From positions 62,001 through 126,000 of the forward strand of contig JADJTY010000009.1 of the NCBI GenBank assembly GCA_016710935.1: DNA of 64,000 bases. Direction: 5' to 3'. The notes beneath the pieces are model-generated. The model was not told the origin of the DNA and did no database searches. It saw nothing but the letters and a program-made list of their open reading frames with translations. Below are positions 52,417 through 63,900 of the stretch, piece by piece. The position numbers and the translations under genes were made by a program. The DNA is from Chitinophagaceae bacterium (lineage in GTDB: Bacteria > Bacteroidota > Bacteroidia > Chitinophagales > Chitinophagaceae). The stretch's first letter is position 1. Each line of letters starts with the position of its first letter.

Positions 52417-52473
52417 ATGATAATCCAAATTATAGAGGCGATCAACTCTGCCTTATCAAACTTTTTGAGTTAA
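52417..52473 (+). CDS. Micropeptide 2 (18 residues)
   Basis: Reads MIIQIIEAINSALSNFLS. Shares IIEA-x-x-SAL-x-x-F-x-S with micropeptide 3, including stop position. Hydrophobic with one Glu, an amphipathic helix in appearance. An A-rich stretch precedes the start. Confidence 0.6.
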   Translation: MIIQIIEAINSALSNFLS

Positions 52474-52508
52474 CCAACCCAATTTTTTAACTTTTAAATA
52501 TACGGAGT

Positions 52509-52565
52509 ATGTACAGCGGAATTATAGAGGCACTGACCTCTGCATTACTAAGCATTTTTAGTTAA
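52509..52565 (+). CDS. Micropeptide 3 (18 residues)
   Basis: Reads MYSGIIEALTSALLSIFS. Same length and stop position as micropeptide 2, differing at DNA level, so it is a diverged duplicate. Amphipathic, signal-less. Purine-rich GGAG lies just before the ATG. Confidence 0.6.
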   Translation: MYSGIIEALTSALLSIFS

Positions 52566-52598
52566 CAGAAACCCGATTTTTAATAAAACCCCTGAGTA

Positions 52599-52805
52599 AT
52601 GAAAATTAAACAAAGAATAAAGTCACCAACACCACCATTTTTTAAGAAGATCCGGAACATTGGCCTTGCTATTGCTGCAATTGGAACCACAGTGCTGGCT
52701 GCACCGGTTAGCCTGCCGGCAATTGTTTTAAAGATTGCAGGTTACCTGGCCGTTGCAGGAAGTGTTGCAGGTGGCATCAGCCAAACTGCAGTAAAAGGAG
52801 AATAA
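52599..52805 (+). CDS. Small membrane protein with basic N-terminus
   Basis: 68 residues: basic, proline-containing N-terminus (MKIKQRIKSPTPPFFKKIR) and two hydrophobic helices (about 20-40 and 43-63) rich in Ala, Ile and Val. Holin-like in form, though no holin family is recognised. One base separates its stop from the next ATG, showing co-translation. Confidence 0.65.
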   Translation: MKIKQRIKSPTPPFFKKIRNIGLAIAAIGTTVLAAPVSLPAIVLKIAGYLAVAGSVAGGISQTAVKGE

Positions 52806-52806
52806 C

Positions 52807-53019
52807 ATGAACCAGCATTATTTTGATAATAGCACAAAGGCAGGAACCATTGGCGGTACGCTGTTAACCATCCTGGTTAACATTAATGGTGCCGATCTTT
52901 TTAAAACAGGTATTCTTGCAGCCGTGGGCGCCGTTGTCAGCTTTTCAGTTACCCTGTTACTGAAATTCTTAATTAAGCTTTTCAAAAATAGTACTTCGGT
53001 TGTGGTGGCCGAAGTATAA
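52807..53019 (+). CDS. Small membrane protein, holin-like topology
   Basis: 70 residues with two hydrophobic stretches (about 14-30 and 33-57), the second followed by KLFKNSTSVVV. Paired with the preceding gene. A terminator directly follows. Together they look like a two-component membrane pair; function is inferred from form only. Confidence 0.65.
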   Translation: MNQHYFDNSTKAGTIGGTLLTILVNINGADLFKTGILAAVGAVVSFSVTLLLKFLIKLFKNSTSVVVAEV

Positions 53020-53023
53020 AGTC

Positions 53024-53054
53024 AGCCCCGGCGTAACTGCCGGGGCTTTTTATT
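53024..53054 (+). terminator. Terminator after the cassette
   Basis: 9-bp GC-rich stem AGCCCCGGC with GCCGGGGCT, six-base loop, and a T-rich tail. It overlaps the 3' end of the truncated integrase (stop at 53050). Confidence 0.9.
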
Positions 53055-53910
53055 TTGCAAAAACAACTACAGTTACATCATGGCTTTTTTTTGCCGGTGA
53101 AATATTTGTTGGTGTTAGATTTTTTGTATCAACATATGCAAGACCGGTGTAACAACTAAAAAGGAAAATATCTTTTACCTGGTTGATGCGATCCATTGCA
53201 AAAACCTTATCATGTAAAGCTTGCAATTCTTCTTCAGATAAAAATGTTCTTTCAACTTCTTTTACTTTAATCTTGAAATTTGCAAACGGATCTTTCGCAA
53301 GCCATCCATTGGAAAGACAAATGCGGATTATTTTTCCAAAATTCCGGATATACTTTACAGTGCTGTTATTATTACATTTTTTTTCAGAACGCAGGTAAAA
53401 ATTAAAGTCGGTCAGAAATTCATGATTGATCATTTTGATATCTATATCAGTAATACCAAATTTCCATTGCATGAAATTGACAACATGCTGCAGGGATGTT
53501 TCATAACGGTTTAATGTAGACGGTGAATATTCCTTGTCTACCAATTGCTTCATTTCTTTATTGTGGTTTTCAAAAATGGAAACGAGCATCCTGGATTTAT
53601 CAGCTTTGCCAGTGAACATATTTTTTATTACTTCCGCTGATAGGGGCAGGTTATTCTGCAGTAACTCATTTTGGTAGGCATAAATTTTCGCAACCAACCT
53701 GTCCAGGAAGCCATTTAATTCCTTCACCTTATCACTGGAACCATTCATTCTTCCCGCTTCTTTGTTCCATTTGTCCGGATCCGATTCCCTTTTTGTAGAG
53801 ATTTCAGCCCTTTTGCCTTCCATCGTTATTCTAATGTAAATCGGGTACAGGACTGCATCCGGGTCTTTTGGCTGCTTCAAATAAATATGCAATTTGAATA
53901 GATTACTCAT
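53050..53910 (-). pseudogene. Truncated tyrosine recombinase (integrase)
   Basis: 286 residues of a Bacteroidetes-type integrase that normally has about 400. The arm-binding domain (KLHIYLKQPKDPDAVLYPIY), the core-binding SAM-like domain, and the first catalytic box (FSCYTGLAYVDTKNL) are present. The HxxR boxes and the catalytic Tyr are missing; the frame ends in a different tail (KSHDVTVVVFAK). It reads from the tmRNA end inward, the usual position of an island integrase. The cut point coincides with the cassette terminator, which suggests that the cassette's arrival or a deletion removed the C-terminus. Without the Tyr it cannot recombine. Confidence 0.87.
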
Positions 53911-53911
53911 G

Positions 53912-54052
53912 AATCGAGAGTTGATGTTTTAGAGTATTTTATACTATAAATTTAATGCACTTTATTGAAATAAAAAAGCCTGAAAGATAATAAAATCAAT
54001 AGGTTTAAGAAAAATCGAGAGTTGGAGAATGGAGGTATAATGACTCTCGATT
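53912..54052. repeat. Repeated integrase-side motifs
   Basis: AATCGAGAGTTG at 53912-53923 and 54013-54024 in direct orientation, and GACTCTCGATT inverted at 54042-54052; a related GACTCTCGAATT is at 42989 by the other end. They look like arm-type sites of the integrase. The 53911-54160 stretch holds no other gene. Confidence 0.6.
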
Positions 54053-54106
54053 TACGCTCCTTTTACTACCAAAAATCATTAAATTTGGTAAATTGGCCAA
54101 AATAAA

Positions 54107-54138
54107 AAAAGCTATAAACATTTGGTTTATAGCTTTTT
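54107..54138. terminator. Terminator at the tmRNA 3' side
   Basis: Stem AAAGCTATAAAC with GTTTATAGCTTT and T run on both strands. It would end tmRNA transcription (minus strand) now that the island lies beyond. Confidence 0.8.
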
Positions 54139-54161
54139 AATGAAATTCCGTAAGGGGAAAG

Positions 54162-54530
54162 TGGAGCTGCAGGGAATCGAACCCTGGTCCAAACATATTC
54201 GCCGTAAGCTTTCTACATGTTTATTTATGCATTGGTTGTAGGGAAACGGCAGGGACATAACAAACCAACCATATCCTTAGATGAATGATCTTAAGCAGCG
54301 GTCACATCATTCCGCTACAGCATTCTGTTTTGTTTTTGAGTCGGCGGAAGAACATGGTAACAGACCAACCTGTTCAACGGCCCTAATGGGTGCTAATCTA
54401 TCGATTAAGCAGCCATGGCATACTGAGTATTGCCATATAAAATTTTCGTATTCATATTAAACTGCTAATTACGCAACGCAGTACATGCTTACACTTACAA
54501 AGATCTATGCTGTCAAAACCGGTCAGCCCC
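54162..54530 (-). ncRNA. ssrA: tmRNA
   Basis: 5' end GGGGCTGACCGGTTTTGACA at 54530 and 3' end GGTTCGATTCCCTGCAGCTC with CA following, at 54162; GGGGCTG pairs with CAGCTCC to form the acceptor stem, and the terminal CCA is not fully encoded. The reading frame gives a tag ending GNTQYAMAA before TAA (resume codon taken as GGC; exact start uncertain). Rescues stalled ribosomes with SmpB. The 3' end is the insertion site of the island, and the 20-base duplication keeps the RNA intact. Confidence 0.93.
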
Positions 54531-54914
54531 TAAAAATCCGGTACTTATACCTTAAAACAGCCGATACAAAATTACAAAAACTTATCCACCATTGGTGATT
54601 TATTCATCATTTCTCCTATAAGTAGTACGGTAAGGAAATCCACCCCTGTTCGTGCAGTTAAAATCCTTAACCTGCTAGGCTTTAAGGAATTATTCTAAAA
54701 GAATTGTTAAAAATATTCTCTTGGTTTATCTTTTTTTTCTGTATCATTGTACAGTATAAATATAGTTTTGCATAAGCATCAGTGTTTTTATTTTGCGCTA
54801 TACCAAAACAGTATTTAACAGCCAATAGAATAATTATCTGTTATCCCCCTGATCCAAAACAATATCCTTTTTTTAACCAGTTCCTGAATTCAGTTAACCA
54901 AATAAATAATTTTT
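54531..54914. other. Promoter region between tmRNA and the M36 gene
   Basis: No gene seen. Near the right end TATAGTTTTGC (54762 onward) fits a TAnnTTTG element with an upstream TTGG, a probable promoter for the protease gene. The left end holds the tmRNA promoter. Confidence 0.5.
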
Positions 54915-57900
54915 ATGAGAAAAATTATCCCTCTAATCGTTTTGATGCTATTAAGTGTGTTTTTCACTAAGGCACAAAATGTAACCCAGGCGGATGCCAA
55001 CATTGCTTTGCAACTAGTTGATGCGAACAAAGCCGTGATAGGCATTACAAGCGGAGAAATTGCTAATTCAAAAGTGACCAGTACTTACGAAGACAGATCT
55101 ACAGGTATGCGTTATGTGTATCTGCAACAGTCTTTTAAAGACAGACTGGTTTACAACCAAATGCTGGTACTGGCATTTAAAGCTGGTAAATTAATTTCCA
55201 GTACGGGAAGTTTTCTTCAAAATATGGAACGCTTTACAAATGGATCTTCAGCAACAGCAACAGTTACACCTGCCGATGCTGTCCGTACTGCTATTTTGGA
55301 TGCAAAAGCTGATGTACCGGCTTTGATTACGGTTCTTAGCACGCTTGAAAATGGAAAAAAATATGATTTTGGTAAATTAAATATTGCTTCTGAAAATATT
55401 ACTGCAGAACTCATGTGGCTGCCAATTGACGATGGTAAAAATATTACCGCTGTTAAACTGGTATGGCAGGTTCAGCTTTTCCCTGTTAAAAATTCAGACT
55501 ACTGGAACATAAGGGTTGATGCAGTTAACAATATGGTGGTTAATAAAACCAGTTTAACGGTTTCTGAAAACTTTGACCAGTTTGTTACAACCAACCTGCC
55601 TGCTTTTATGAAAGCAGCAAATACTACACAACAAAGAACATTAAATAATACCGGCCTGGTTGCTGAAAATACTCAGAAAAATGCTATGTCGGGTCCAAGC
55701 CTGGTGGGTACTGCAAATTATACAGTCATTCCTTTTCCGGCCGAAAGTCCAATGCATCCGGGAGGTACAGCAGCAGTACGTACCAATCCATGGACATTGG
55801 CAGGAGGTAATGCCGTTTCACTGGGATGGCATAATGATGGAGCTGCAGACTATACAAGTAGCCGTGGTAATAATGTATGGGCGCAGGAAGACCGGGATAA
55901 TAATAATGCCACTTTTGGTATAATGGCTCAGTCTACAACTACGCCAGATCCATTGAATTTTACTTATGCCGGTCAGCCAGACTATACCGTGCAACCAATA
56001 ACGGCTGGTTTCCAACAGTTTTCCTTAACCAATTTATTTTACTGGAATAACCTTTGCCATGATCTGACATATAATTATGGCTTTACTGAACCAGCGGGTA
56101 ATTTTCAAAATAATAACCAGGGCAGGGGCGGCATAGGCAACGACTATGTTATTGCAGATGGACAGGATGCAGGTGGTTTAAACAACGCCAATATGTCCAC
56201 GCCTCCAGACGGATCAAGGCCAAGGATGCAAATGTATTTGGGTTCTCCTACAGCATCAACAACAACCATGACTGTAAATGCGCCCCCGGTAATTGCAGGT
56301 TCATATACTGCTGTAGAAGGAGCAATGAGTACTGCTAACCTTCTGGCAAATGTAGGTCCGGTAACAAACCAGGTGGTTTGGTATAACGATGATGCACCTG
56401 GCAACACACACTATGCATGTAATGCTCCGGCTAATTCTGTTGCCGGTAAAATTGCACTTATTGTAAGGGGCTTTGGTGGTGCTGTATGTACAGCTACTGT
56501 TCCGTTTACAGTAAAAGTAAAAAATGCCCAAGATGCAGGTGCTGTTGCTGTTATTGTTGTAAATAATGCACCAGGAGCACCTATTGTTATGGGTGGAACG
56601 GATAATACCATTACCATTCCTGCCGTAATGATATCGGATGTAGATGGAGCAATCATAGCTGCACAATTGGCCAATAATGTAAACGTTACTTTGGCTGGTA
56701 CACCTCCGGGCTCTGTACAACTGGATGGAAGTATTGACAATGGTGTAGTTGCACATGAATTTTTTCATGGTGTAAGTAACCGGTTAACAGGAGGACCAGC
56801 AACTACAAGTTGCTTAAGCAATCAGGAACAGGCCGGCGAAGGCTGGAGTGATTATATGGCACTAATGATGAACACTAACTGGGCTACTGCAACGCCTGCT
56901 GGTGGAAGTATAGCCAGACCAATTGGCAACTACCTTTTTGGTTTTCCACTAAATGGTCCCGGTATACGCCAATATCCTTACAGTACTAATATTGCTATAA
57001 ACCCTTTAACATATTCCACTTTACCTACGCAGGTAGTTCCGCATGGTGTTGGAACAGTATTTTGTACTGCCTTATGGGAAATGACCTGGGAAATTATCCA
57101 GAGCAGGGGAATAAGTACAAATATTTTTGATAATTCACTTACAGGAGGCAATGTAGTTGCCTTTAGAATTATGATGGAAGGTTTAAAATTACAAAATTGC
57201 TCTCCAGGATTTATTGATGCCAGAAATGCAATCTTAGCGGCTGACAGAGCGCTGTATGGCGGAGCAGATACTTGTGCTATTTGGAAAGCATTTGCTAAAA
57301 GAGGAATGGGATTCAGTGCGCTTCAGGGAAGTTCAGGCAGTATAGGTGATCAGACACCAGCATTCGATCTACCCCCAGCATGTCTTGTTGTGGCAGCTCC
57401 TCTGGTAACTATTAATCAGGCAGCGGCCCAGCCCGATCCCACTACAACATCGCCAATCAATTTTACTGTGGTGTTTGATCAGGCAGTAACTGGCTTTGCA
57501 ACCGGGGATGTTGTTTTAACTGGCACTGCCGGTGCCACATTAGCTACAGTTACCGGAAGCGGTGCTAATTATACTGTTGCTGTAACCGGCATGACTTCTT
57601 CAGGTACTGTAATTGCAACTATTCCTGCCGGCGTTTGCCAGAATGCTGCAGCGCAAACAAACCTCGCATCTACGAGTACAGATAACACAGTTACCTATAA
57701 CATGGTTCCACCAACTGTAACTATCAACCAGGCTGCAGCGCAAGCTGATCCTACCGGCACATCGCCCATTAACTTTACTGTAGTGTTCGATCAGGCTGTA
57801 ACCGGATTTACAACAGGAGACGTTACTTTAACCGGCACTGCGGGTGCAACAACTGGTACTGTTACAGGAACCGGAACAACATACAATGTTGCGGTAACCG

Positions 57901-60900
57901 GTATGACCGGTAGTGGAACTGTTATTGCAACAGTACCTGCCGGTGTTGCCCAAAATGCTTCAGCACAAAATAACCTTGCATCTACAAGTACTGATAATAC
58001 AGTTACTTACAATGCACCTCCAGGTTGTACCAGTGTGGATCCTGTTCCAAACCAAACCGTTTGTAACAATTCTCCAACAACGGCAGTAAACTTTACAAGT
58101 TCTACTCCGGGTACTACTTTCAGCTGGGTTAACAATACCCCTTCTATTGGCCTTGCAGCCAATGGCACAGGTAATATACCAAGCTTTATAGCAACCAATG
58201 CTACAGCATTGCCGGTTACAGCTACCATAATTGTAACACCGGTATTAACTATAGTAACACCAACAACAACAACTTTCAACTTCACAGGCGGTGCACAAAC
58301 CTTTACCGTGCCTGCAGGTGTTAGTTCGATCAACATCACTACATTAGGTGCAGAAGGCGGAACCGGGGCAACCGGTGGCAATGCTGCAACCGGTGGTGCT
58401 GGTGGAAGAGGATCAAGAGCAACAGGTACACTGGCGGTAACACCCGGACAGGTACTTAACATATTTGTAGGCGGCGCAGGTGGTGCACCTACAGCAGGAT
58501 TTAACGGCGGCGGAACAGGCGGTAATGCCAATTCCGGCGGTGGTGGTGGAGCCAGTGATGTAAGGTTCCCGGGTGCTGCATCAGCAGACCGTATCCTGGT
58601 AGCCGGTGGCGGCGGCGGCGGCGGCCGTGCTGGTTGCGAACTCAATACCGTAGCTGGCGGAGCTGGTGGAAATGGCGATGGTAATGGAGCAAACGGAACA
58701 GATGCACCTACATCAGGTGGTTTCGCCGGTGGCGGATTTGGAGCTATCGGAGTAACACCTGGTGCAGCCGGTATTGGTTGTGGAGGTTTCTTAGGTAATC
58801 CAGGTTTGGCAGGTTTTGGCCCCGCAGGCGGTAACGGCGGTGGCGGACAAACATGCTGCTGCTTTAACTTCGCCAGTGTACCTGGCGGTGGTGGCGGCGG
58901 CGGTGGCTTCCTTGGTGGTGCCGGCGGTGGCGGCGGTTCTGCAGGAACTGTAGGCTGCTCTGGTAACGATAAAGGAGCTGGCGGCGGTGGTGCCGGTGGT
59001 ACTTCATACACAGGCGGTGTAACTGCCGGTGCTGTGACTACCAATATTCAAACAGGTAATGGCCAGGTTGTATTAAACTACAACGTAACCACTATTTGTA
59101 ACGGTCCTACAACTGCATTTACCATTACAGTTAATCCAACTGCAACGGTGAACGTGGTTCCTGATCAGCAACTTTGTGCTGGTTCACCAACTTTGCCTGT
59201 AAACTTTACAAGCGCTACACCTAATGTTGTTTTCAACTGGACAAACAATACCCCTGCCATTGGTCTTGCTGCAGCGGGTACTGGTAATATACCTTCATTT
59301 GTTGCCCAGAATCCGGGTAACACTCCATTGGTTGCAACCGTAACAGTTACACCAAGTTTGCCAATTGGTCCCGGCATTCCGGCTGGTAATTTTAATTTCA
59401 CTAATGCAGCAAACATTGCAATACCTGGATCAGGTACCGGCAGTGGTTCTGGTAGTGGAGCCAACCCTTATCCTTCAAACATCACCGTGTCTGGTATTCC
59501 AACCACGGGTGTTAGTGTGGAATCTATCAGATTAACTAATATACAACACACCTGGTCTGATGATATTGGCGTATTATTAGTAGGACCTGGTGGTCAGAAA
59601 TTCGTGCCGCTGGCAAGAGTGGGTGGAACTACTGGTTTTGATGTAGCAACAACAATAACCATCAGAGATGGTTCTCCTGCAATGCCTACAGGCTCTGCAG
59701 CAATACCTACAGGTACGTATGGACCAACAGCTGGTGCTACAGCCATATGGCCAGCACCTGCTCCAGGAACTCCATATAATTATGCTGCTCCAGCTGGCAC
59801 ATCTACCTTTGCCAATACATTCAATACAACTTCAAACTATAATGGAACCTGGAGTTTGTATGTGACTGATATGGCCGCTGGTGATATTGGAAATATAGCC
59901 GGTGGTTGGGGAATTACTTTGGTAACACCTGCCATACCTCCTGCTGTATGTGTTGGTACACCTCGCAGTTTCACCATCACGGTTAATCCTAATCCTTCCA
60001 TTATTATAGTAGCAGATCCCGGCACAACACTTTGTGAAGGAGATCCAACATTGCTTACTGTTTATGATGCAGCAGGTTCCGGACCGGTTTCTTTAACCCA
60101 GTCAGGATCCCAGGTACCTGTTCCAGGATCAGTATCTTGCAATGCAGGTGGATTACATACAGATAACAGTTACTGGAGGGCTTATAACCTGGCCGCATTA
60201 GGTTTACCATCTGCGTTAACGGTTAATACCGTAACCTTTGGTATTGAGCAGGCCTCTGGTGGAGCTCAGCCTGTAACTGTGAGATTATACACACAGAATG
60301 CCGGACCAGCTTTCCCTGGTGGCACACGTACTTTAGTGGGCACACAAGCTGCCACAGTGAATAAGGCAACTTTAACAACGCAAACAGTAACTCTTGCAAC
60401 ACCAGTTGTAGTTCCTAACACAGCGGTATTAATTGTTGAATTATTTACACCAAGCGGACAGGCTACCGGTCGTTCCTTCTTTATAGGCAGTAACCCGGCA
60501 GCTCAAACAGGTCCGAGTTATTTATCTGCTGCAACCTGCGGAGTAAACACTCCTACGGATGTAGCGGTTATCGGTTTCCCCAATATGCGTATTATCCTCA
60601 ATGTTGCCGGAACAGTAGGCGCAACGGGACCAATTTCAACAGGTACTTTCTTATGGAGCCCTGCTGCAGGTTTAAGTTCAACAACTTCAAACCCTGTTGC
60701 AGCTTCTCCAATGAATACAACTACCTACACGGTTGTACGTACAACACCTGGTGGCTGTACAAGAACGGCTACTGTTACCATTACCGTTAACAAGCGTCCT
60801 GTAGTAACTACACAGCCAGTTAATGAAGTAAGATGTGCCGGTGCTACTGCAACCTTTACAGTAGGTGCAACAGGTACAGGCCTTATCTACCAATGGCAGG

Positions 60901-63900
60901 AAAGCCTTGCAGGTTGTGCAGGTCCGTGGAATAATATAGCAAACGGAGCTCCTTACAGTGGTGCTAATACAGCAACCCTTACTATAAACCCTGTTAGTGG
61001 TGCACTTAGTGGCAGAGGATACCGTTGCGTAGTAACCGGTATTTGTGCTCCGTGGAATCCACCAACCAACGTATCAAACTGTGCTACCTTAACGGTTAAT
61101 CCTTTACCGGTAGTTACCATTACCCCTGCGGGCCCTGTATGCGGTGGTGTTGCAGGTTTGTTTGGTACACAATTAAGTACAGCATCTGCACCTCCTCCGG
61201 TGCCGGGTAGTTGTACTACAGCATCTGGTGCGATCAGTGTTGCAGTACCGGATAATACAGCAAATGGTGTTTCAACCACGCTTGCGGTTTCATGCGTACC
61301 TGCCAATGCAACGGTTACGGGTATCAGGGTTAACTTCAACATGCCGGGCCACACGTATGTGGGCGATATGATCATGAACCTGAGAGCGCCTAATGGTACA
61401 ATTTTAAACCTGGCTAAATATATGAGTGGAACTGCTACACAGGCAGGTACTTATCCTAATGCAGGATTTGTAAATACCACCATCAGTTCATCAGGTACAG
61501 CAGCTTTAGGTACAGCAACCACCACGCCTATTACAGGAACGTGGAAAGCTGATCTGCTGAATGGTACGATACCATTTACAATTCAGGAAATAGCCGGCTT
61601 CACATCAACAGCTACCAACTGGAACCAGTTATTCTCAGTTCCAAACGGAACCTGGACACTGGCCATGGCTGATGGAGGTCCTGGTGATGTGGGTACTTTA
61701 ACCAACTGGTCGATCACGGTTGAATATACCACACCAGGTACAACAGGCTCTACACTTTCTTATGTATGGGCTCCGGTTACCGGTTTGTATAACGATGCAC
61801 AGGCAACTATACCTTACACAGGTACAAATACACCTGTAGTATATGCTGCGCCAACAGTACAAACAACCTATACGGTAACCGCTACAGATGTAGCAACGGG
61901 TTGTGTAAGTACAGCTTCGGTATTGGTTAACTACACACCTCCTGCACCTACCGTAACACCAAGTTCAGTTACGATGTGCCTGGGAGATCCTGCAGTTAAA
62001 CTAAAAGCAACTTCTTCACAGTCATTTACTACGAGCTTTAATTCAGGTACATTGGCGCTTACCATTCCGGATGGTCCTGCAACATGGCCACAAACAGTTT
62101 TCCCCGGAGTTGTTACACCAAATCTGGCTGTTTCAGGTATTCCTGCAAACGCAACAATCACCGGTATGAGTGTTAAGTTAAATCTGACACATACTTATAT
62201 TGCAGATATGGTGATCGTTGTGAAAGCACCTAATGGACAGGTGTTCAATATTGATGCAAACGTCAACAGGACAGGTGGTGCCGGTGCTAATTTCATCAAC
62301 ACCATTATCAGTACAGCAAGCACTACTCCGTTGAGTTCGGCTCTACCTCCTTATACAGGAACTTTCGCACCAGATGCGGTGGGTGCTACCTATATTGTAA
62401 ACGGCCCGGGTGGAGGTAATACTTTCCCTGGTGGTCCAACATCGCCGGCCGGATATATACCAACTACAACAAATCATAATAACTTGTATTCAGTACCTAA
62501 CGGTAACTGGACACTGGGTATGTACGATTGGGGTGCAGGTGACCTTGGTACATTAACCAACTGGGAATTAACAGTTAATTACACAACAGGTGTGGTTGCT
62601 TCACCAGCGGTATGGAGCCCTGCAGCGGGATTATTCCATGATGCAGCAGCTACTGTACCTTACGTAGCAGGAACAAGAGTAGATTCGGTATGGACAAGGC
62701 CAACACCATCGGGTGTTTATCCTTACACCGTAACGGTGAATAATATGATCACATCAGGTTCAGTAATTACTTTACCTCCACAAGCCGGTACATTTACAGG
62801 TAGTGTAAGAGGTTACTGGTTTACAGCACCAAGTGCATTTACCATGTCTTCAGTGGAAGTTCCTACAACAGCTTCAACTGGTGCACAGAGTATAGCTGTA
62901 GTAAGATTTAACGGAGCTACACCTCCACCAGCTTTCCCTGGCACAACCAATGCGTTCACTACATTGTTCTTAACACAGAATAACCCGGCACCAGGTGCAA
63001 TACCTGTTAATATATCGGTTAATGCCGGAGATGTGATTGGTATAATGGGTTACCGTGGCACTGTTAATTCCTATACAGGTGTGGCACCAAATACAACAGT
63101 AATAAACGGTACCACTGTAAACCTGATCAGGATGGGTATGCAGTTCCCATTAACAACAACTGCTCCGCAGCAAATATGGCAGGAACCTGCCGGCGCAATT
63201 TCCAGGGTACTCTTTAGTACTGCGCAGACAGGAGTTGGTACCTGCCAATCACCAACAAGAACAGTGATTGTAACGGTTAACGCCCCAACGGTGCTGAATG
63301 CACAGTTGCCGGCTAACCAAACCATCTGTACTGATAAGGTAGCAACCTTTACGGTAGCAGTTACCGCCGGAACCGGCCCTCACAGCTATCAGTGGCAGGT
63401 AAGCACCAATGGTGGTGGTACCTGGGCCAATGTTAACAATGGTGGTGTTTACAGCGGTGCTACTACAGCTACGCTGACCATTACTGCACCTCCGGTAACT
63501 ATGAACGGATACCAGTACCGTGCGATTGTGAATGGTGCTGCACCATGTGCTGCACAAACATCAAGAGCAGCTACTTTAACTGTTAATGCATTACCGGCGT
63601 TCTCGATCAGTGCTAATCCTACCAGCCTGTTACCAGGTATGCAAACAACCATAGCTGCTTCTACCATAACTCCTCCTGCTGCACCATTTGTGTATAGCTG
63701 GATACGTAATGGTGTGGTACTCAGCAGCCCTGCATTGGGTGTGGTGAGTGGTTTAGGAACAGCTAACCTGAGAGTGGATGTGGATGGTATGGGCGATTAC
63801 CAACTGAGAGTTACTGATGCGAACGGATGTACGAACATTTCGAATACCGTAACCATCAAAGATTCTGCAAGCGGTAAGTGCTTCATCTATCCAAACCCAA

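Larger units (their letters stand above)
42915..54179. mobile_element. Genomic island in the tmRNA gene, about 11.2 kb
   Basis: The 20-bp sequence AGTGGAGCTGCAGGGAATCG is at 42915-42934 and again at 54160-54179, the second time as the tmRNA acceptor/T-arm end. It matches tyrosine-integrase insertion at ssrA. Between the copies are a truncated integrase next to the tmRNA, a Fic protein, a three-gene hydrolase operon, a tape-measure-domain gene and a DUF5675 cassette. Without the integrase's catalytic end the element seems fixed. No relaxase, replication or structural phage gene is visible. Confidence 0.85.

Noticed and set aside
58007..59044. A long antisense frame rich in Pro
   Set aside because: It is the mirror of the Gly-rich part of the M36 gene; composition explains it.
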